64,000 nucleotides of DNA, taken from Collinsella tanakaei (GTDB taxonomy: Bacteria; Actinomycetota; Coriobacteriia; Coriobacteriales; Coriobacteriaceae). This document shows positions 35,661 through 44,346 of this stretch, piece after piece (position 1 is the stretch's first letter; every line of letters begins with the position of its first letter). The position numbers and the translations under genes were made by a program. The stretch spans positions 124,001-188,000 of the forward strand of contig NZ_JAUDCO010000004.1 of assembly GCF_030373545.1 (NCBI RefSeq). The letters run 5' to 3'. The notes under the pieces are model-generated. The model saw nothing but the letters and a program-made list of their open reading frames with translations, was not told the origin of the DNA and ran no database searches.

Positions 35661-36458
35661 ATGGCAATGGATTACGACTTTAATCTGACAAAAGATGAGG
35701 CCGTGCTGCGCACCGTTGACGGCATTACATTTCACGTTTCTCAAGAAGGGTTAGCAAAGTGGATCGATTCTCCAAACAGAATCGGTTTGCTCGCGCTGAC
35801 CAATCAGCGGCTCTTATTCTGCTGGGAGGAGGGTACGTTCAAGAAGCATCAGGAGTCAGTTTCAATAGCTTTGTCGCAGATTCGTTCACGCGATAACAAA
35901 TTGCAAATCATCATCAGTATGCCGAAATCGTTCGGCGGGCCGTTTTCCATGACTGTTTACGCCCTTGACCAGCAATATACATTTGAAATTCCACTGTTGA
36001 AGAGAGTGGCGATTGATGATTTGGTCAATGCCGCCAATGAGATTGCGTTCGGGGCTTCATCGAAGAAGTCGGCAGTTTCTCCGATGAAAGGGCGCGAGGG
36101 CGTCAAAGTTGGAAAAGTGCTATCTGGCGCGCTCAATTCGGCCAAGCCTGTTATCAAAGATGCTGCCGATGCGGCGAAGCCGTTCGTCCCTCTTGCCGCA
36201 GAAGTCGTGTCCGCTGCCTTCCCTGGCGTGCGGGCAGTTTCCGATGTGTTGTCAGAAGCGGCCTCCAAATCCGGCAAGGATGCAGGTCAATCGAGTTCGA
36301 CGAATGACGCCGAATCGGCGAGTGATGCTAAAACGGAGACTGTCACCAAATCAGAAGATCCCCTAGACACTCTGATTAAATTGAAAGAGCTGCTTGATGG
36401 TGGAATACTTACACAGGAAGAATTCGACGCAAAAAAGAGGCAGCTTCTCGGTTTGTAG
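35661..36458 (+). CDS. Bacterial PH-domain protein with C-terminal SHOCT motif
   Basis: 265 residues. Residues 5-130 form a PH-like beta domain (NRIGLLALTNQRLLFCW is the typical bPH strand pair). A helical linker (about 150-205) and a disordered Ser/Asp/Thr stretch follow. The end is a SHOCT motif (DPLDTLIKLKELLDGGILTQEEFDAKKRQLL). SHOCT motifs are common at the ends of membrane-associated stress proteins. It sits 139 bases after the GYF gene; the gap shows no terminator, so it may belong to the same unit. Confidence 0.78.
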   Translation: MAMDYDFNLTKDEAVLRTVDGITFHVSQEGLAKWIDSPNRIGLLALTNQRLLFCWEEGTFKKHQESVSIALSQIRSRDNKLQIIISMPKSFGGPFSMTVYALDQQYTFEIPLLKRVAIDDLVNAANEIAFGASSKKSAVSPMKGREGVKVGKVLSGALNSAKPVIKDAADAAKPFVPLAAEVVSAAFPGVRAVSDVLSEAASKSGKDAGQSSSTNDAESASDAKTETVTKSEDPLDTLIKLKELLDGGILTQEEFDAKKRQLLGL

Positions 36459-36580
36459 CGTTTATCCGTAATATATGACTTCGGCGTCTGCATAGTTCGG
36501 GTTCAGCAGATATCTAAACATGATGCTGACGGATATCAGGCCTATCGTTTGAATAGATGGGGCGGGTTGGGCTAAGTCCC

Positions 36581-36874
36581 CTAAAAACGTCCTCTCGGAT
36601 TGCCTGCAGAGAAGTTGACGTATAACACATCGATTTCCTGCACAGCGTCATCGACGGAATAGAACAACGTGAAGGGTGTGTCGGGGATGTTGATGTACCT
36701 GCAGGGAAGGGGAAGCTTTGCTGCAGGATAGCTTGGTTCGTAGACTGTGCCAATACGAGGATAGTCGGCAAGAAGCTCGGCATATGTTTCGATACGTTCG
36801 AGAATACGCTCGGAATACACATGTTCCTCGATAAAATCGAGAGCGCTGTTTGCAAACGTCACCCGGTACGTCAT
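36581..36874 (-). CDS. RelE/ParE-family toxin
   Basis: 97 residues. The ParE-like fold pattern is FANSALDFIEEHVYSERILERIETYAELLADYP, with 20-residue core LDFIEEHVYSERILERIETY, ending in strands INIPDTPFTLFYSVDD and IDVLYVNFS. The start overlaps the antitoxin stop by one base (ATGA), typical of toxin-antitoxin operons. It may be an mRNA endonuclease or a gyrase inhibitor; the subfamily cannot be decided here. Confidence 0.82.
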   Translation of the reverse strand: MTYRVTFANSALDFIEEHVYSERILERIETYAELLADYPRIGTVYEPSYPAAKLPLPCRYINIPDTPFTLFYSVDDAVQEIDVLYVNFSAGNPRGRF

Positions 36875-37164
36875 CAGTGCCAGCCCTTGCGCTCGCGTAT
36901 GGCGGCAAAGCCGTCCTTTGCGGGCGTCGTATCGCCACTATGAAACTCTTCGATACCTTGAAGAATTCCGCGGTAAACGCGCTCTTCGCGGGAGCGGAGT
37001 TCGTCTTGCTCGGCCAGCATACGATTGAACGCCTCGGCGCTCATGACGACCATGTCAGGGCGACCGTTTTTGGTAAAGATGACCGGTTCATCGCTTGCGT
37101 GCACTTCGCGCGAGACGTCGGCGAATTTGTTTCTCAGGTCCGATATGGGGCGGATGCTCTGCAT
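36874..37164 (-). CDS. Phd/YefM-family antitoxin
   Basis: 96 residues. The N-terminal SIRPISDLRNKFADVSREVH and EPVIFTKNGRPDMVVMSAEAFNRM define the Phd/YefM DNA-binding domain; the C-terminal acidic/helical part binds toxin. ATG 37162-37164 follows GGGAGAAG. A 38-bp perfect palindrome just upstream is the likely autoregulatory operator. Confidence 0.85.
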   Translation of the reverse strand: MQSIRPISDLRNKFADVSREVHASDEPVIFTKNGRPDMVVMSAEAFNRMLAEQDELRSREERVYRGILQGIEEFHSGDTTPAKDGFAAIRERKGWH

Positions 37165-37179
37165 GATCTTCTCCCTACG

Positions 37180-37217
37180 CCCGCATGTCTTATCATAATT
37201 ATGATAAGACATGCGGG
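37180..37217. promoter_or_regulatory. 38-bp perfect palindrome, toxin-antitoxin operator
   Basis: Each 19-base arm reads CCCGCATGTCTTATCATAA; the palindrome centre contains ATAATTAT. It lies 16 bases upstream of the antitoxin start, covering the probable -10, as expected for a Phd-type operator. Confidence 0.75.
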
Positions 37218-37368
37218 TTGGGACGCCGTCCTATATCCTGGAAATTGGTTGCAAAGCTCCGGTCGCCTGAAGCCCCGGAACTGTTTCCAGCTCTTTAGCT
37301 CAACGGGCCGCCATTGCGCTCGCGCTATACTGCGACTCGTACGTCACATTGCTCAGCGGGAGGTCGCC

Positions 37369-37938
37369 ATGCACACCCTGATCGTCTATTGCCATCCGTA
37401 CGAGCAGAGTTTCTGCCATGCCATGCTTGAGGCGCTCACCGGTCGCTACGAGCGCGAGGGCGTGCCGTACGAGGTCATCGACCTGCACGCCGACGGCTTC
37501 GACCCGGTGCTTACGCGCGACGAGCTCGCGGTCTACAACGCCGGTACCGCGCTCGATCCGCTCGTGGCGCGCTATCAGCAGCTCGTTGCCGGCGCGAACC
37601 GCCTGGTGTTCATCTTCCCGATCTGGTGGAACGACATGCCCGCCATGCTCAAGGGCTGGCTCGACAAGGTCATGCTTGCCGGCTTCTCATGGGAGGCTAC
37701 GGGCGCAGGCCTCAAGGGCACGCTCACCTACATCGAATCCGCCGAGGTCTACACGGCGTCCTCGAACCCCACCGCGTTCATCCGCGAGCAGACCGGCGAC
37801 GCCATCCAGCGCATGTTCATCGACGGCACGCTGTGGCAGCTCGGCATCGGCCATGGCACGTGGGAGAACTTCGGCGGCATGGACCTGTCCACACCTGAGG
37901 AGCGCGCGACGTTTCTGGATAAGCTCGCCGGAAAGTAG
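37369..37938 (+). CDS. Flavodoxin-like NAD(P)H-quinone oxidoreductase
   Basis: 189 residues. TLIVYCHPYEQSFCHAML at the start and FIFPIWWNDMPAMLKGWLDKV in the middle are hallmarks of the NQO1/MdaB/KefF flavoprotein family (FMN or FAD). It probably reduces quinones or nitro compounds in the cytosol. ATG 37369 follows CGGGAGG. Standing alone, its natural substrate is unknown. Confidence 0.87.
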   Translation: MHTLIVYCHPYEQSFCHAMLEALTGRYEREGVPYEVIDLHADGFDPVLTRDELAVYNAGTALDPLVARYQQLVAGANRLVFIFPIWWNDMPAMLKGWLDKVMLAGFSWEATGAGLKGTLTYIESAEVYTASSNPTAFIREQTGDAIQRMFIDGTLWQLGIGHGTWENFGGMDLSTPEERATFLDKLAGK

Positions 37939-38003
37939 CGCGTGGTGCGCGTCGAGCGGCACCGCTTGCGTCGGGTGCGCTGCATGACGCGTCCATTCGC
38001 CTT

Positions 38004-38657
38004 TCACAGCAGCTCAAAGTGGTTCTTGTGAAACGCGATGAGGCCGTCGCGCCGCATGCGCGAGAGCTCTGCCGACAGGGCGCTGCGGTCAACACCCAGG
38101 TAGTTGGCGAGCTCTTGGCGCGAAAAGGGAATCGCAAAGCTGTTTGATCGGTGCTCGATCGCTTGCTCGGACAGGTAGGACATGACGCGTCCGCGGATCG
38201 TCTTTGCGGCCGTGTGCATGATACGGCGCGATAGGGCGAGATTCTTGAGCGCCGAGATGCGCACAAGGTTCTGGATGAGGCGATGGTGCTGCGCGCACGA
38301 GCGCCCGCAGACGGTAAGGAGCTTCTCCGCGTTGAGGAACAGCACGGTTGTGGGCTGCGCCGCCACGGCGTCGACCAGCATCTTCTGCTGCGGACTGACG
38401 GCGTAAGCCTCGCCGAAGATCTGTCCCGGAGCCACATGGACGAAGATGTCGCTGGCTCCCCAATAGTACGTGGCGACGATATTGACGCTTCCCGCAAGGA
38501 CAAGCCCCAGATAGCGCACTTCGTCTCCGGCGCGCAGGATGGCCTCTCCCTTGTCGTACGTTCGCGTGTGCGCCTCAAGGCAGGGGAGCATCGCCTCGAT
38601 TTCGTCGGCGGTAATGCCGTCGAAGATTGCATGATGTGTAAGGGATGCGCAATTCAT
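38004..38657 (-). CDS. Crp/Fnr-family transcriptional regulator
   Basis: 217 residues. The cyclic-nucleotide-like sensor domain (about 1-125) contains GEAILRAGDEVRYLGLVLAG and PGQIFGEAYAV. The C-terminal HTH has IPFSRQELANYLGVDRSALS. No N-terminal Fe-S cysteine set is present. It is divergent from hcp, the usual place of nitrosative-stress regulators of the HcpR type, so it likely controls hcp. ATG 38655-38657 follows GGAG. Confidence 0.85.
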   Translation of the reverse strand: MNCASLTHHAIFDGITADEIEAMLPCLEAHTRTYDKGEAILRAGDEVRYLGLVLAGSVNIVATYYWGASDIFVHVAPGQIFGEAYAVSPQQKMLVDAVAAQPTTVLFLNAEKLLTVCGRSCAQHHRLIQNLVRISALKNLALSRRIMHTAAKTIRGRVMSYLSEQAIEHRSNSFAIPFSRQELANYLGVDRSALSAELSRMRRDGLIAFHKNHFELL

Positions 38658-38672
38658 CGGTTTCTCCAATCC

Positions 38673-38686
38673 GTTGTCACAACAAC
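38673..38686. promoter_or_regulatory. Crp/Fnr-like dyad between the regulator and hcp
   Basis: GTTGTCACAACAAC, with TTGT...ACAA arms, in the divergent intergenic region. Weak evidence from sequence and position only. Confidence 0.4.
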
Positions 38687-38772
38687 ATACCCATGGGTCC
38701 CTCGGCGATATACCTAGGCGACGCGCGGTCGCAAAAGCTACGCGACCGCCTGCCAAGAGCAAGGAGGGCTCA

Positions 38773-40350
38773 ATGAAGACAATGGAAACCCCGATGTTCT
38801 GCTTTCAGTGCGAGCAGACCGCCGGTTGTAGCGCCTGTGTCGGTCGCGCGGGCGTGTGCGGTAAGACGGCGGACGTCGCCCGCCTGCAAGACGAGCTGAC
38901 CGGCGCGCTTATCGGCTTGGCGCGCGCTGCGGACGGTGCGCGGGAGCGTCCGGGCAGGGCTCGGCTCGTGCTGGAGAGCCTGTTCGCGACGGTGACGAAC
39001 GTCAACTTTGACGCGGAGGTGCTGCGCGAGCTGATCGACTGCGTCCACGCCGAGCGCGACGCGGCGGCTGCGGGCGACGTAGGCGCTGCGGGCGCCGACT
39101 ACGACATGGTCGGAATCTGGATGGCCGACGAGGATATCCGATCGCTGAAGTCACTTATCCTGTTCGGCATCCGCGGCATGGCAGCCTATGCCTATCATGC
39201 CTGGGTGCTCGGCTACGAGAAGGACGAGCTTGACCGTTTCTTTCTGCGTGCCCTTCGCGCGCTTGGCGAGGATCTGAACGCCGACGAGCTGCTGTCGCTC
39301 GCACTCGAGGTGGGCGAGAAGAACCTCGTGTGCATGGAGATGCTCGACCTTGCCAATACGGGCGCCTATGGCACGCCGGTGCCCACCACGGTGCCGCTGC
39401 TGGTGGAGAAGGGTCCGTTCATCGTCGTGTCGGGACACGACCTGTTCGTCCTCCACGAACTGCTCGAGCAGACGGCGGGTACGGGTGTGAACGTGTACAC
39501 GCACGGCGAGATGCTGCCGGCGCACGGGTATCCCGAGCTCAAGAAGTACCCGCATCTCAAGGGCAACTTTGGCACCGCTTGGCAAAACCAGCAGAAGGAG
39601 TTCGCCGATATCCCGGCGCCCGTGCTCTTCACCACCAACTGCCTGATGCCGCCGCGCGCGAGCTATGCCGACCGCGTGTTCACCACCGAGGTCGTTGCCT
39701 ATCCAGGCTTGGTGCATATCGGCGAGGAGCGCGACTATGCCCCCGTCATTCGCCGCGCGCTTGAGCTGGGAGGATATGCAGAAGATCGACAGTTCACCGG
39801 TATCAACGGCGGAGCCACGGTGACGACCGGCTTTGCCCACGGTACCGTGCTGGCGGTGGCCGACCACGTGGTGGATGCCGTCAAATCGGGCGAGATTGGG
39901 CATTTCTATCTGATCGGCGGGTGCGACGGCGCGCGCCCGGGGCGTAACTATTACACGGAGCTGGTGGAGCGGACGCCGGCAGACAGCGTGGTGCTCACGC
40001 TGGCGTGCGGAAAGTACCGCTTCAACGATCTGGACCTGGGGACCGTTGCCGGCTTGCCCCGCCTGATGGACATGGGGCAGTGCAACGATGCGTACAGCGC
40101 GATCCGCGTCGCCATGGCGCTTTCGGAGGCGTTTGGATGCGAAGTGAACGAGCTCCCGCTTTCCATCATCCTGTCCTGGTATGAGCAGAAGGCCGTCTGT
40201 ATTCTGTTGACGCTGCTGTACCTGGGGATCCGCGACATCAAGCTCGGTCCCACGCTGCCCGCGTTCGTGTCGCCCGGCGTTCTTGACTACCTGGTCAAGC
40301 AATTCGGCATTGCGCCGATCTCCACGCCTGAAGAAGATTTGCGGCGGTAG
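38773..40350 (+). CDS. hcp: Hydroxylamine reductase (hybrid cluster protein)
   Basis: 525 residues. The N-terminal cysteines CFQCEQTAGCSACVGRAGVC bind the cubane cluster. Downstream ligands include GINGGATVTTGFAHG, GGCDGA and ACGKYRFNDL, with a C-terminal Cys and Glu set for the hybrid Fe-S-O cluster. Hcp reduces NO or hydroxylamine in anaerobes. ATG 38773 follows AAGGAGGGC. A GCGGTCGC...GCGACCGC hairpin at about 38721-38746 precedes the SD. Divergent Crp/Fnr gene upstream. Confidence 0.95.
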   Translation: MKTMETPMFCFQCEQTAGCSACVGRAGVCGKTADVARLQDELTGALIGLARAADGARERPGRARLVLESLFATVTNVNFDAEVLRELIDCVHAERDAAAAGDVGAAGADYDMVGIWMADEDIRSLKSLILFGIRGMAAYAYHAWVLGYEKDELDRFFLRALRALGEDLNADELLSLALEVGEKNLVCMEMLDLANTGAYGTPVPTTVPLLVEKGPFIVVSGHDLFVLHELLEQTAGTGVNVYTHGEMLPAHGYPELKKYPHLKGNFGTAWQNQQKEFADIPAPVLFTTNCLMPPRASYADRVFTTEVVAYPGLVHIGEERDYAPVIRRALELGGYAEDRQFTGINGGATVTTGFAHGTVLAVADHVVDAVKSGEIGHFYLIGGCDGARPGRNYYTELVERTPADSVVLTLACGKYRFNDLDLGTVAGLPRLMDMGQCNDAYSAIRVAMALSEAFGCEVNELPLSIILSWYEQKAVCILLTLLYLGIRDIKLGPTLPAFVSPGVLDYLVKQFGIAPISTPEEDLRR

Positions 40351-40518
40351 CGGCGCGTCTCGGCTGCGCGCCGTGCGTTTTCATGCTGTGGGGCGAAGCG
40401 AATGGACCACCTCGCCCCGCGGCATGAAGACGCGGGCGGCCTGAGGCCCGTACCCATTTCGTGCCATGGTTCGCTCTTGGCATAAGATATACAGGGCAGC
40501 CTATGAGAGGGGACGCGT

Positions 40519-41484
40519 ATGCAGTGCAAGGAGATCCAGACCGCCGAAGTGCCCAGAGAGGCGCAGGTGATATACGAAGTCGACGACACCCCCGGTCCGA
40601 TGGACACGATCATGCGTTTCCGCTTCTTTATCATCGGCCTGCTGGTCGTGCTCGGCCTTGTGTCGGCGTTTCCCCTGCGCGCGGTGTTCTCCTCTCCGGA
40701 TACCTACGCCACATCCATCGCAACGCTTGATGACAAGAAGAACAACGTGCTCGGCATGGTCGCTGCGTCGACCGGCGCCTCGGCAGCCATCACCGCTATC
40801 CCTGACGATGTCGGAACGCCTATCGCCGACAAGCTCATGGACCTGAGCACGAACCTCATGCTCGTCCTCGCCGTCATCTATCTCGAGAAATACTTGCTGA
40901 CCGTCTTCGGCTTCGCAGCCTTTGGCATTTTGATCCCCGCTGCTCTGGCGTGCTTCGTCATCTCGCTCGTGCTGTATTGCCGCTCGACCTTGAGCGGGTC
41001 ATTTGCCCTGGTGGCGCGCAAGCTTCTGGTGTTGGCGCTCGTGCTGTGGGTGACGGTTCCGGCGGGCGTCGCGGTGACCAACATGATCGATCAGACCTAC
41101 GAGATCTCCTATGCGACGGAGAGCGTGGAGGGAGTCGAGGCCGAGGCGGAAGCTGAGGAAGACACCGAGGAGGGCGGCAGCCCGATCGACTTCATCATCA
41201 GCATCCCCGAGAAAATCGCCGACGCCGCGACGGGTGTCGCCGATGAGATGCTCTCGCAGGTGAACCGCCTGATCGAAGGCGTTGCCGTGATGATCGTCAC
41301 GTCGTGCATCATCCCGATACTGGTGCTTCTGTTCTTCCTCTGGATGGCGAACCTGCTGCTGGGCATCAACGTCGATGCGCCGCGTCGCATGATCTCGTCG
41401 CGTGCCCAGCGTCTGAAGGTGAGCCGCGCCGATATGCAGGCGATGCGCCAGAGTTTGCCCAAGCGTGCGCCGCGCGACGAATAA
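40519..41484 (+). CDS. Conserved integral membrane protein of unknown function
   Basis: 321 residues. Predicted membrane segments are near 34-54, 112-130, 133-155, 168-188 and 258-285. An acidic Glu/Ala loop (about 200-220) and an amphipathic region lie between the last two. The C-terminus is basic. No catalytic motif or known family was recognised. It is monocistronic as far as can be seen, between hcp and the HerA-like gene. It might be an envelope or transport accessory protein. Confidence 0.65.
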   Translation: MQCKEIQTAEVPREAQVIYEVDDTPGPMDTIMRFRFFIIGLLVVLGLVSAFPLRAVFSSPDTYATSIATLDDKKNNVLGMVAASTGASAAITAIPDDVGTPIADKLMDLSTNLMLVLAVIYLEKYLLTVFGFAAFGILIPAALACFVISLVLYCRSTLSGSFALVARKLLVLALVLWVTVPAGVAVTNMIDQTYEISYATESVEGVEAEAEAEEDTEEGGSPIDFIISIPEKIADAATGVADEMLSQVNRLIEGVAVMIVTSCIIPILVLLFFLWMANLLLGINVDAPRRMISSRAQRLKVSRADMQAMRQSLPKRAPRDE

Positions 41485-41516
41485 CCGGGGTGTTTAACCC
41501 CGGCAAGGAGCGATCG

Positions 41517-41553
41517 CGCCGCCATGTGCCTTCCGTCGGGCGCATGGCGGCGA
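41517..41553. repeat. Hairpin in the gap before the HerA-like gene
   Basis: CGCCGCCATG / CATGGCGGCG arms. Together with CCGGGGT...ACCCCGG just after the preceding stop (about 41486-41502) it probably ends the upstream transcript. Confidence 0.5.
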
Positions 41554-41695
41554 ATCCCCGCTGGCATGGCATGAGCTATCCGTTGAGACATGCGGTGCGC
41601 ATGGCGCCCTAAGCACTCCTATTGTTATCGTTATCAGCGGTTATGTTTCGGGTCGGCGGCTTTGCCCGCAGGACCCCATGCGATAAGGAGCAACC

Positions 41696-43252
41696 ATGCT
41701 GCAAGATAACGCCATCTGGATGGGTGTGGGCGCCGAGCCCGATTGCAACCACGTGAACCTGCTGCTCAACCAGGCCAACCGCCACGGCCTCATCGCCGGC
41801 GCCTCGGGCACGGGCAAGACGGTCACGCTCAAGGTCATGGCCGAGGGCTTTTCCAAGGCCGGTGTCCCGGTCTTCATGGCTGACGTCAAGGGCGATATCA
41901 CCGGCATGTGCGCGCCGGGCGAGGACACCGAGGACATGCAGAAGCGCATCAAGAAGTTCGGCCTCGAGGGCTTCACCTATGAGGGCTGCCCCACGCGCGT
42001 GTGGGACATGACGGGCGGCCAGGGCATTCCGGTGCGCATCACCATCTCCGACATGGGCCCCACGATGCTCGCGCGCCTGCTGGAACTCACCGAGGTGCAG
42101 GAGGGCGTGCTCGACATCGTCTTCCGCATCGCCGATGACAAGCAGCTTCTGCTCATCGACCTCAAGGATCTCCGCTCGATGCTCGCCTACGTGTCCGAGC
42201 ATGCGAAGGAGCACGAGACCACCTACGGTAAGGTCTCGAGCCAGTCGATCGGCGCGATCCTGCGCCAGCTCATCTCCATCGAGGATCAGGGCGGCGAGAT
42301 CTTCTTCGGCGAGCCCGACATCGACCTTGCCGACTGGTTTGCGTGCGCGCCGAACGGCCAGGGCTACGTGAACATCCTGAACGCCGCCAAGCTCATCCAG
42401 AGCCCGCAGATCTACGCCATGTTCCTGCTGTGGATGCTCTCCGAGCTGTTCGACACCCTGCCCGAGGAGGGTGACCTCGACAAGCCCAAGTTCGTGTTCT
42501 TCTTCGACGAGGCGCACCTGCTGTTCAACGATATGCCGAGCGAGCTGCTCAACAAGATCGTGCAGGTGGTCAAGCTCATCCGCTCCAAGGGCGTGGGCGT
42601 GTACTTCATCACCCAGAGCCCTTCCGACATTCCCGACGAGGTGCTGGCGCAGCTTTCCAACCGCATCCAGCACGGCCTGCGCGCCTACACGCCGGCCGAG
42701 CAGAAGGCCGTGCGCGCCGCTGCCGAGTCCTTCCGTGATAACCCTGCGTTCAAGAGCGAAGATGTGATCTTGGAGCTCGGTACCGGCGAGGCGCTCGTCT
42801 CGTTCTTGAACGAGGACGGCCAGCCCGAGATCGTCGAGCGCGCCAAGATCCTTCCGCCGCAGTGCCTGATGGCCGCAGCTCCCGAAGCCGACCTCAAGGC
42901 TGCGCTCGATGGCCAAGCCGACCTGATGAAGAAGTACGGCGACGCTGTCGACCGCGAGAGCGCCTTCGAGCAGATCGATGATCTGAAGGAAGAGGCCGAG
43001 AAGGAAGCCAAGGAAGAGGAAGAGCGCAAGAAGCGCGAGGAGGAGAAGGCGATCAGGGAAAGGGCCAAGGCAAAGGCCGCCGAGAAAGCCGCCATCCGCG
43101 CCGAGGTGCGCAAGCAGCGCGCCCGCGAGAAGCAGCAGGAGCAGGTCATGAAGGGCATCAGCAAGGTTGCCACCACCCTGTTCAGCACGTTTGGCCGCGA
43201 GGCGACCAAACAGATCACGCGCAACCTGTTCGGCGGTCGCCGCCGCGGATAG
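41696..43252 (+). CDS. HerA-like ATPase, DUF853 family (YjgR-like)
   Basis: 518 residues. Walker A GASGTGKT at 35-42, Walker B FFFDEAHLLF near 265, and a QSPSDIPDEVLAQL sensor region define the DUF853/HerA-FtsK clade. A Lys/Glu-rich coiled coil (about 425-490) and a short basic tail end the protein. YjgR-type proteins are hexameric ATPases whose role is unknown. ATG 41696 follows AAGGAG. No NurA partner is adjacent. Confidence 0.88.
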   Translation: MLQDNAIWMGVGAEPDCNHVNLLLNQANRHGLIAGASGTGKTVTLKVMAEGFSKAGVPVFMADVKGDITGMCAPGEDTEDMQKRIKKFGLEGFTYEGCPTRVWDMTGGQGIPVRITISDMGPTMLARLLELTEVQEGVLDIVFRIADDKQLLLIDLKDLRSMLAYVSEHAKEHETTYGKVSSQSIGAILRQLISIEDQGGEIFFGEPDIDLADWFACAPNGQGYVNILNAAKLIQSPQIYAMFLLWMLSELFDTLPEEGDLDKPKFVFFFDEAHLLFNDMPSELLNKIVQVVKLIRSKGVGVYFITQSPSDIPDEVLAQLSNRIQHGLRAYTPAEQKAVRAAAESFRDNPAFKSEDVILELGTGEALVSFLNEDGQPEIVERAKILPPQCLMAAAPEADLKAALDGQADLMKKYGDAVDRESAFEQIDDLKEEAEKEAKEEEERKKREEEKAIRERAKAKAAEKAAIRAEVRKQRAREKQQEQVMKGISKVATTLFSTFGREATKQITRNLFGGRRRG

Positions 43253-43291
43253 TCGCCCACGATAAAGGGGCGCGAAACCCCGCCACATGCG

Positions 43292-43328
43292 AGCGGGCGG
43301 AATCGGGAGAGCCGGTACCGCCCGCTTT
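43292..43328 (+). terminator. Terminator between HerA-like and MscS genes
   Basis: AGCGGGCGG / CCGCCCGCT arms with a 17-base loop, then TTCG. The genes are convergent. Confidence 0.6.
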
Positions 43329-43380
43329 CGTATGCGCCTGCGCGATGTCGGACGCCTGCCGTCGTCTCCGTCAGATGATC

Positions 43381-44166
43381 TCAGTCAAGCAGCTGGGCAA
43401 TGGCGCGCACGACGGCGTCGGCGGCTTTCGAGACCTGCGCGGGATCCTCGATCTGCAGGATGACCTTGCCCTTGATGCCGAGCTCGGTGATCTCGGAGAA
43501 AAAGACGCTCGGGCCGTCGACCACCGGTGACACGCCCTGCGCGGCGTCGCGCGCGAGTGCGATCAGCGCATCGGAGAGGGCATCGATCGACGTGCTCGTC
43601 TCGGTGCCATCGCTGCGGTAGCGCGGGATGGCAAACGGCACGGAGACGCGGCTGGCGGGCAGCAGGTGCACGAGCGCCGTCTTGGAGATCACCGAGTTGG
43701 GGATGACGACGGTTTGCCCGAGCGGGTCTTTAATCGTGGTGTGGCGCCACGAGATGTCCTGTACCACGCCGATCTCGGCGTCGACCTGGATGTTGTCGCC
43801 GGGTTTGATGATGCCCATGAACGCCATCTGCAGGCCGCCGATGAGGTTTGACAGCGTGTCCTGGAAGCCGAGCGAGACGGCGATACCGCCGACGCCAAGG
43901 GCAGTGATGATGGCGTTTGAGTTCTGGCCGTAGACGCTGTCGAGGATGATGCTCGCGCCGACCGCCCAGATGACCGCACGCACGATGTTGACGATGATGC
44001 TCGATGAGGGCAGGGGATTGCTGTCCTTGTTGAGCAGGTGACGCAGGGCGCGCGCCGCCGCGCGCGACACCGCGATGGTCGCGGCGCCGAGCACGATGGT
44101 CCAGAAGATCTGCTGGACGATCTGCATGTTGATTATGCTGAGCACCGTGTTGGCAAGGTCAGGCAT
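43381..44166 (-). CDS. Small-conductance mechanosensitive channel (MscS family)
   Basis: 261 residues, the short core form. Membrane helices lie near 15-38 and 58-80, with the pore helix near 85-115 (ALGVGGIAVSLGFQDTLSNL). Then come the beta domain (FMGIIKPGDNIQVD, VIPNSVISKT) and a C-terminal alpha/beta domain. It opens under membrane tension to release solutes. ATG 44164-44166. No partner gene. Confidence 0.92.
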   Translation of the reverse strand: MPDLANTVLSIINMQIVQQIFWTIVLGAATIAVSRAAARALRHLLNKDSNPLPSSSIIVNIVRAVIWAVGASIILDSVYGQNSNAIITALGVGGIAVSLGFQDTLSNLIGGLQMAFMGIIKPGDNIQVDAEIGVVQDISWRHTTIKDPLGQTVVIPNSVISKTALVHLLPASRVSVPFAIPRYRSDGTETSTSIDALSDALIALARDAAQGVSPVVDGPSVFFSEITELGIKGKVILQIEDPAQVSKAADAVVRAIAQLLD

Positions 44167-44346
44167 GGGGTCTCCCTGGTCGGTTCGTTGCTTTTATGAT
44201 ACCTGCCGCAAGAAAAACGTGCTCGCCGTGTCCGCTTTGTGCCGGCTGCGTGCGGATGTGCTGCGCGAACGGACGCGAACGGGGAATATACTTGGTCGTA
44301 TGTCGTGCGCGCTGCCGTGTGGTCGGTGCGCGAGGAGGGGAGCGAT

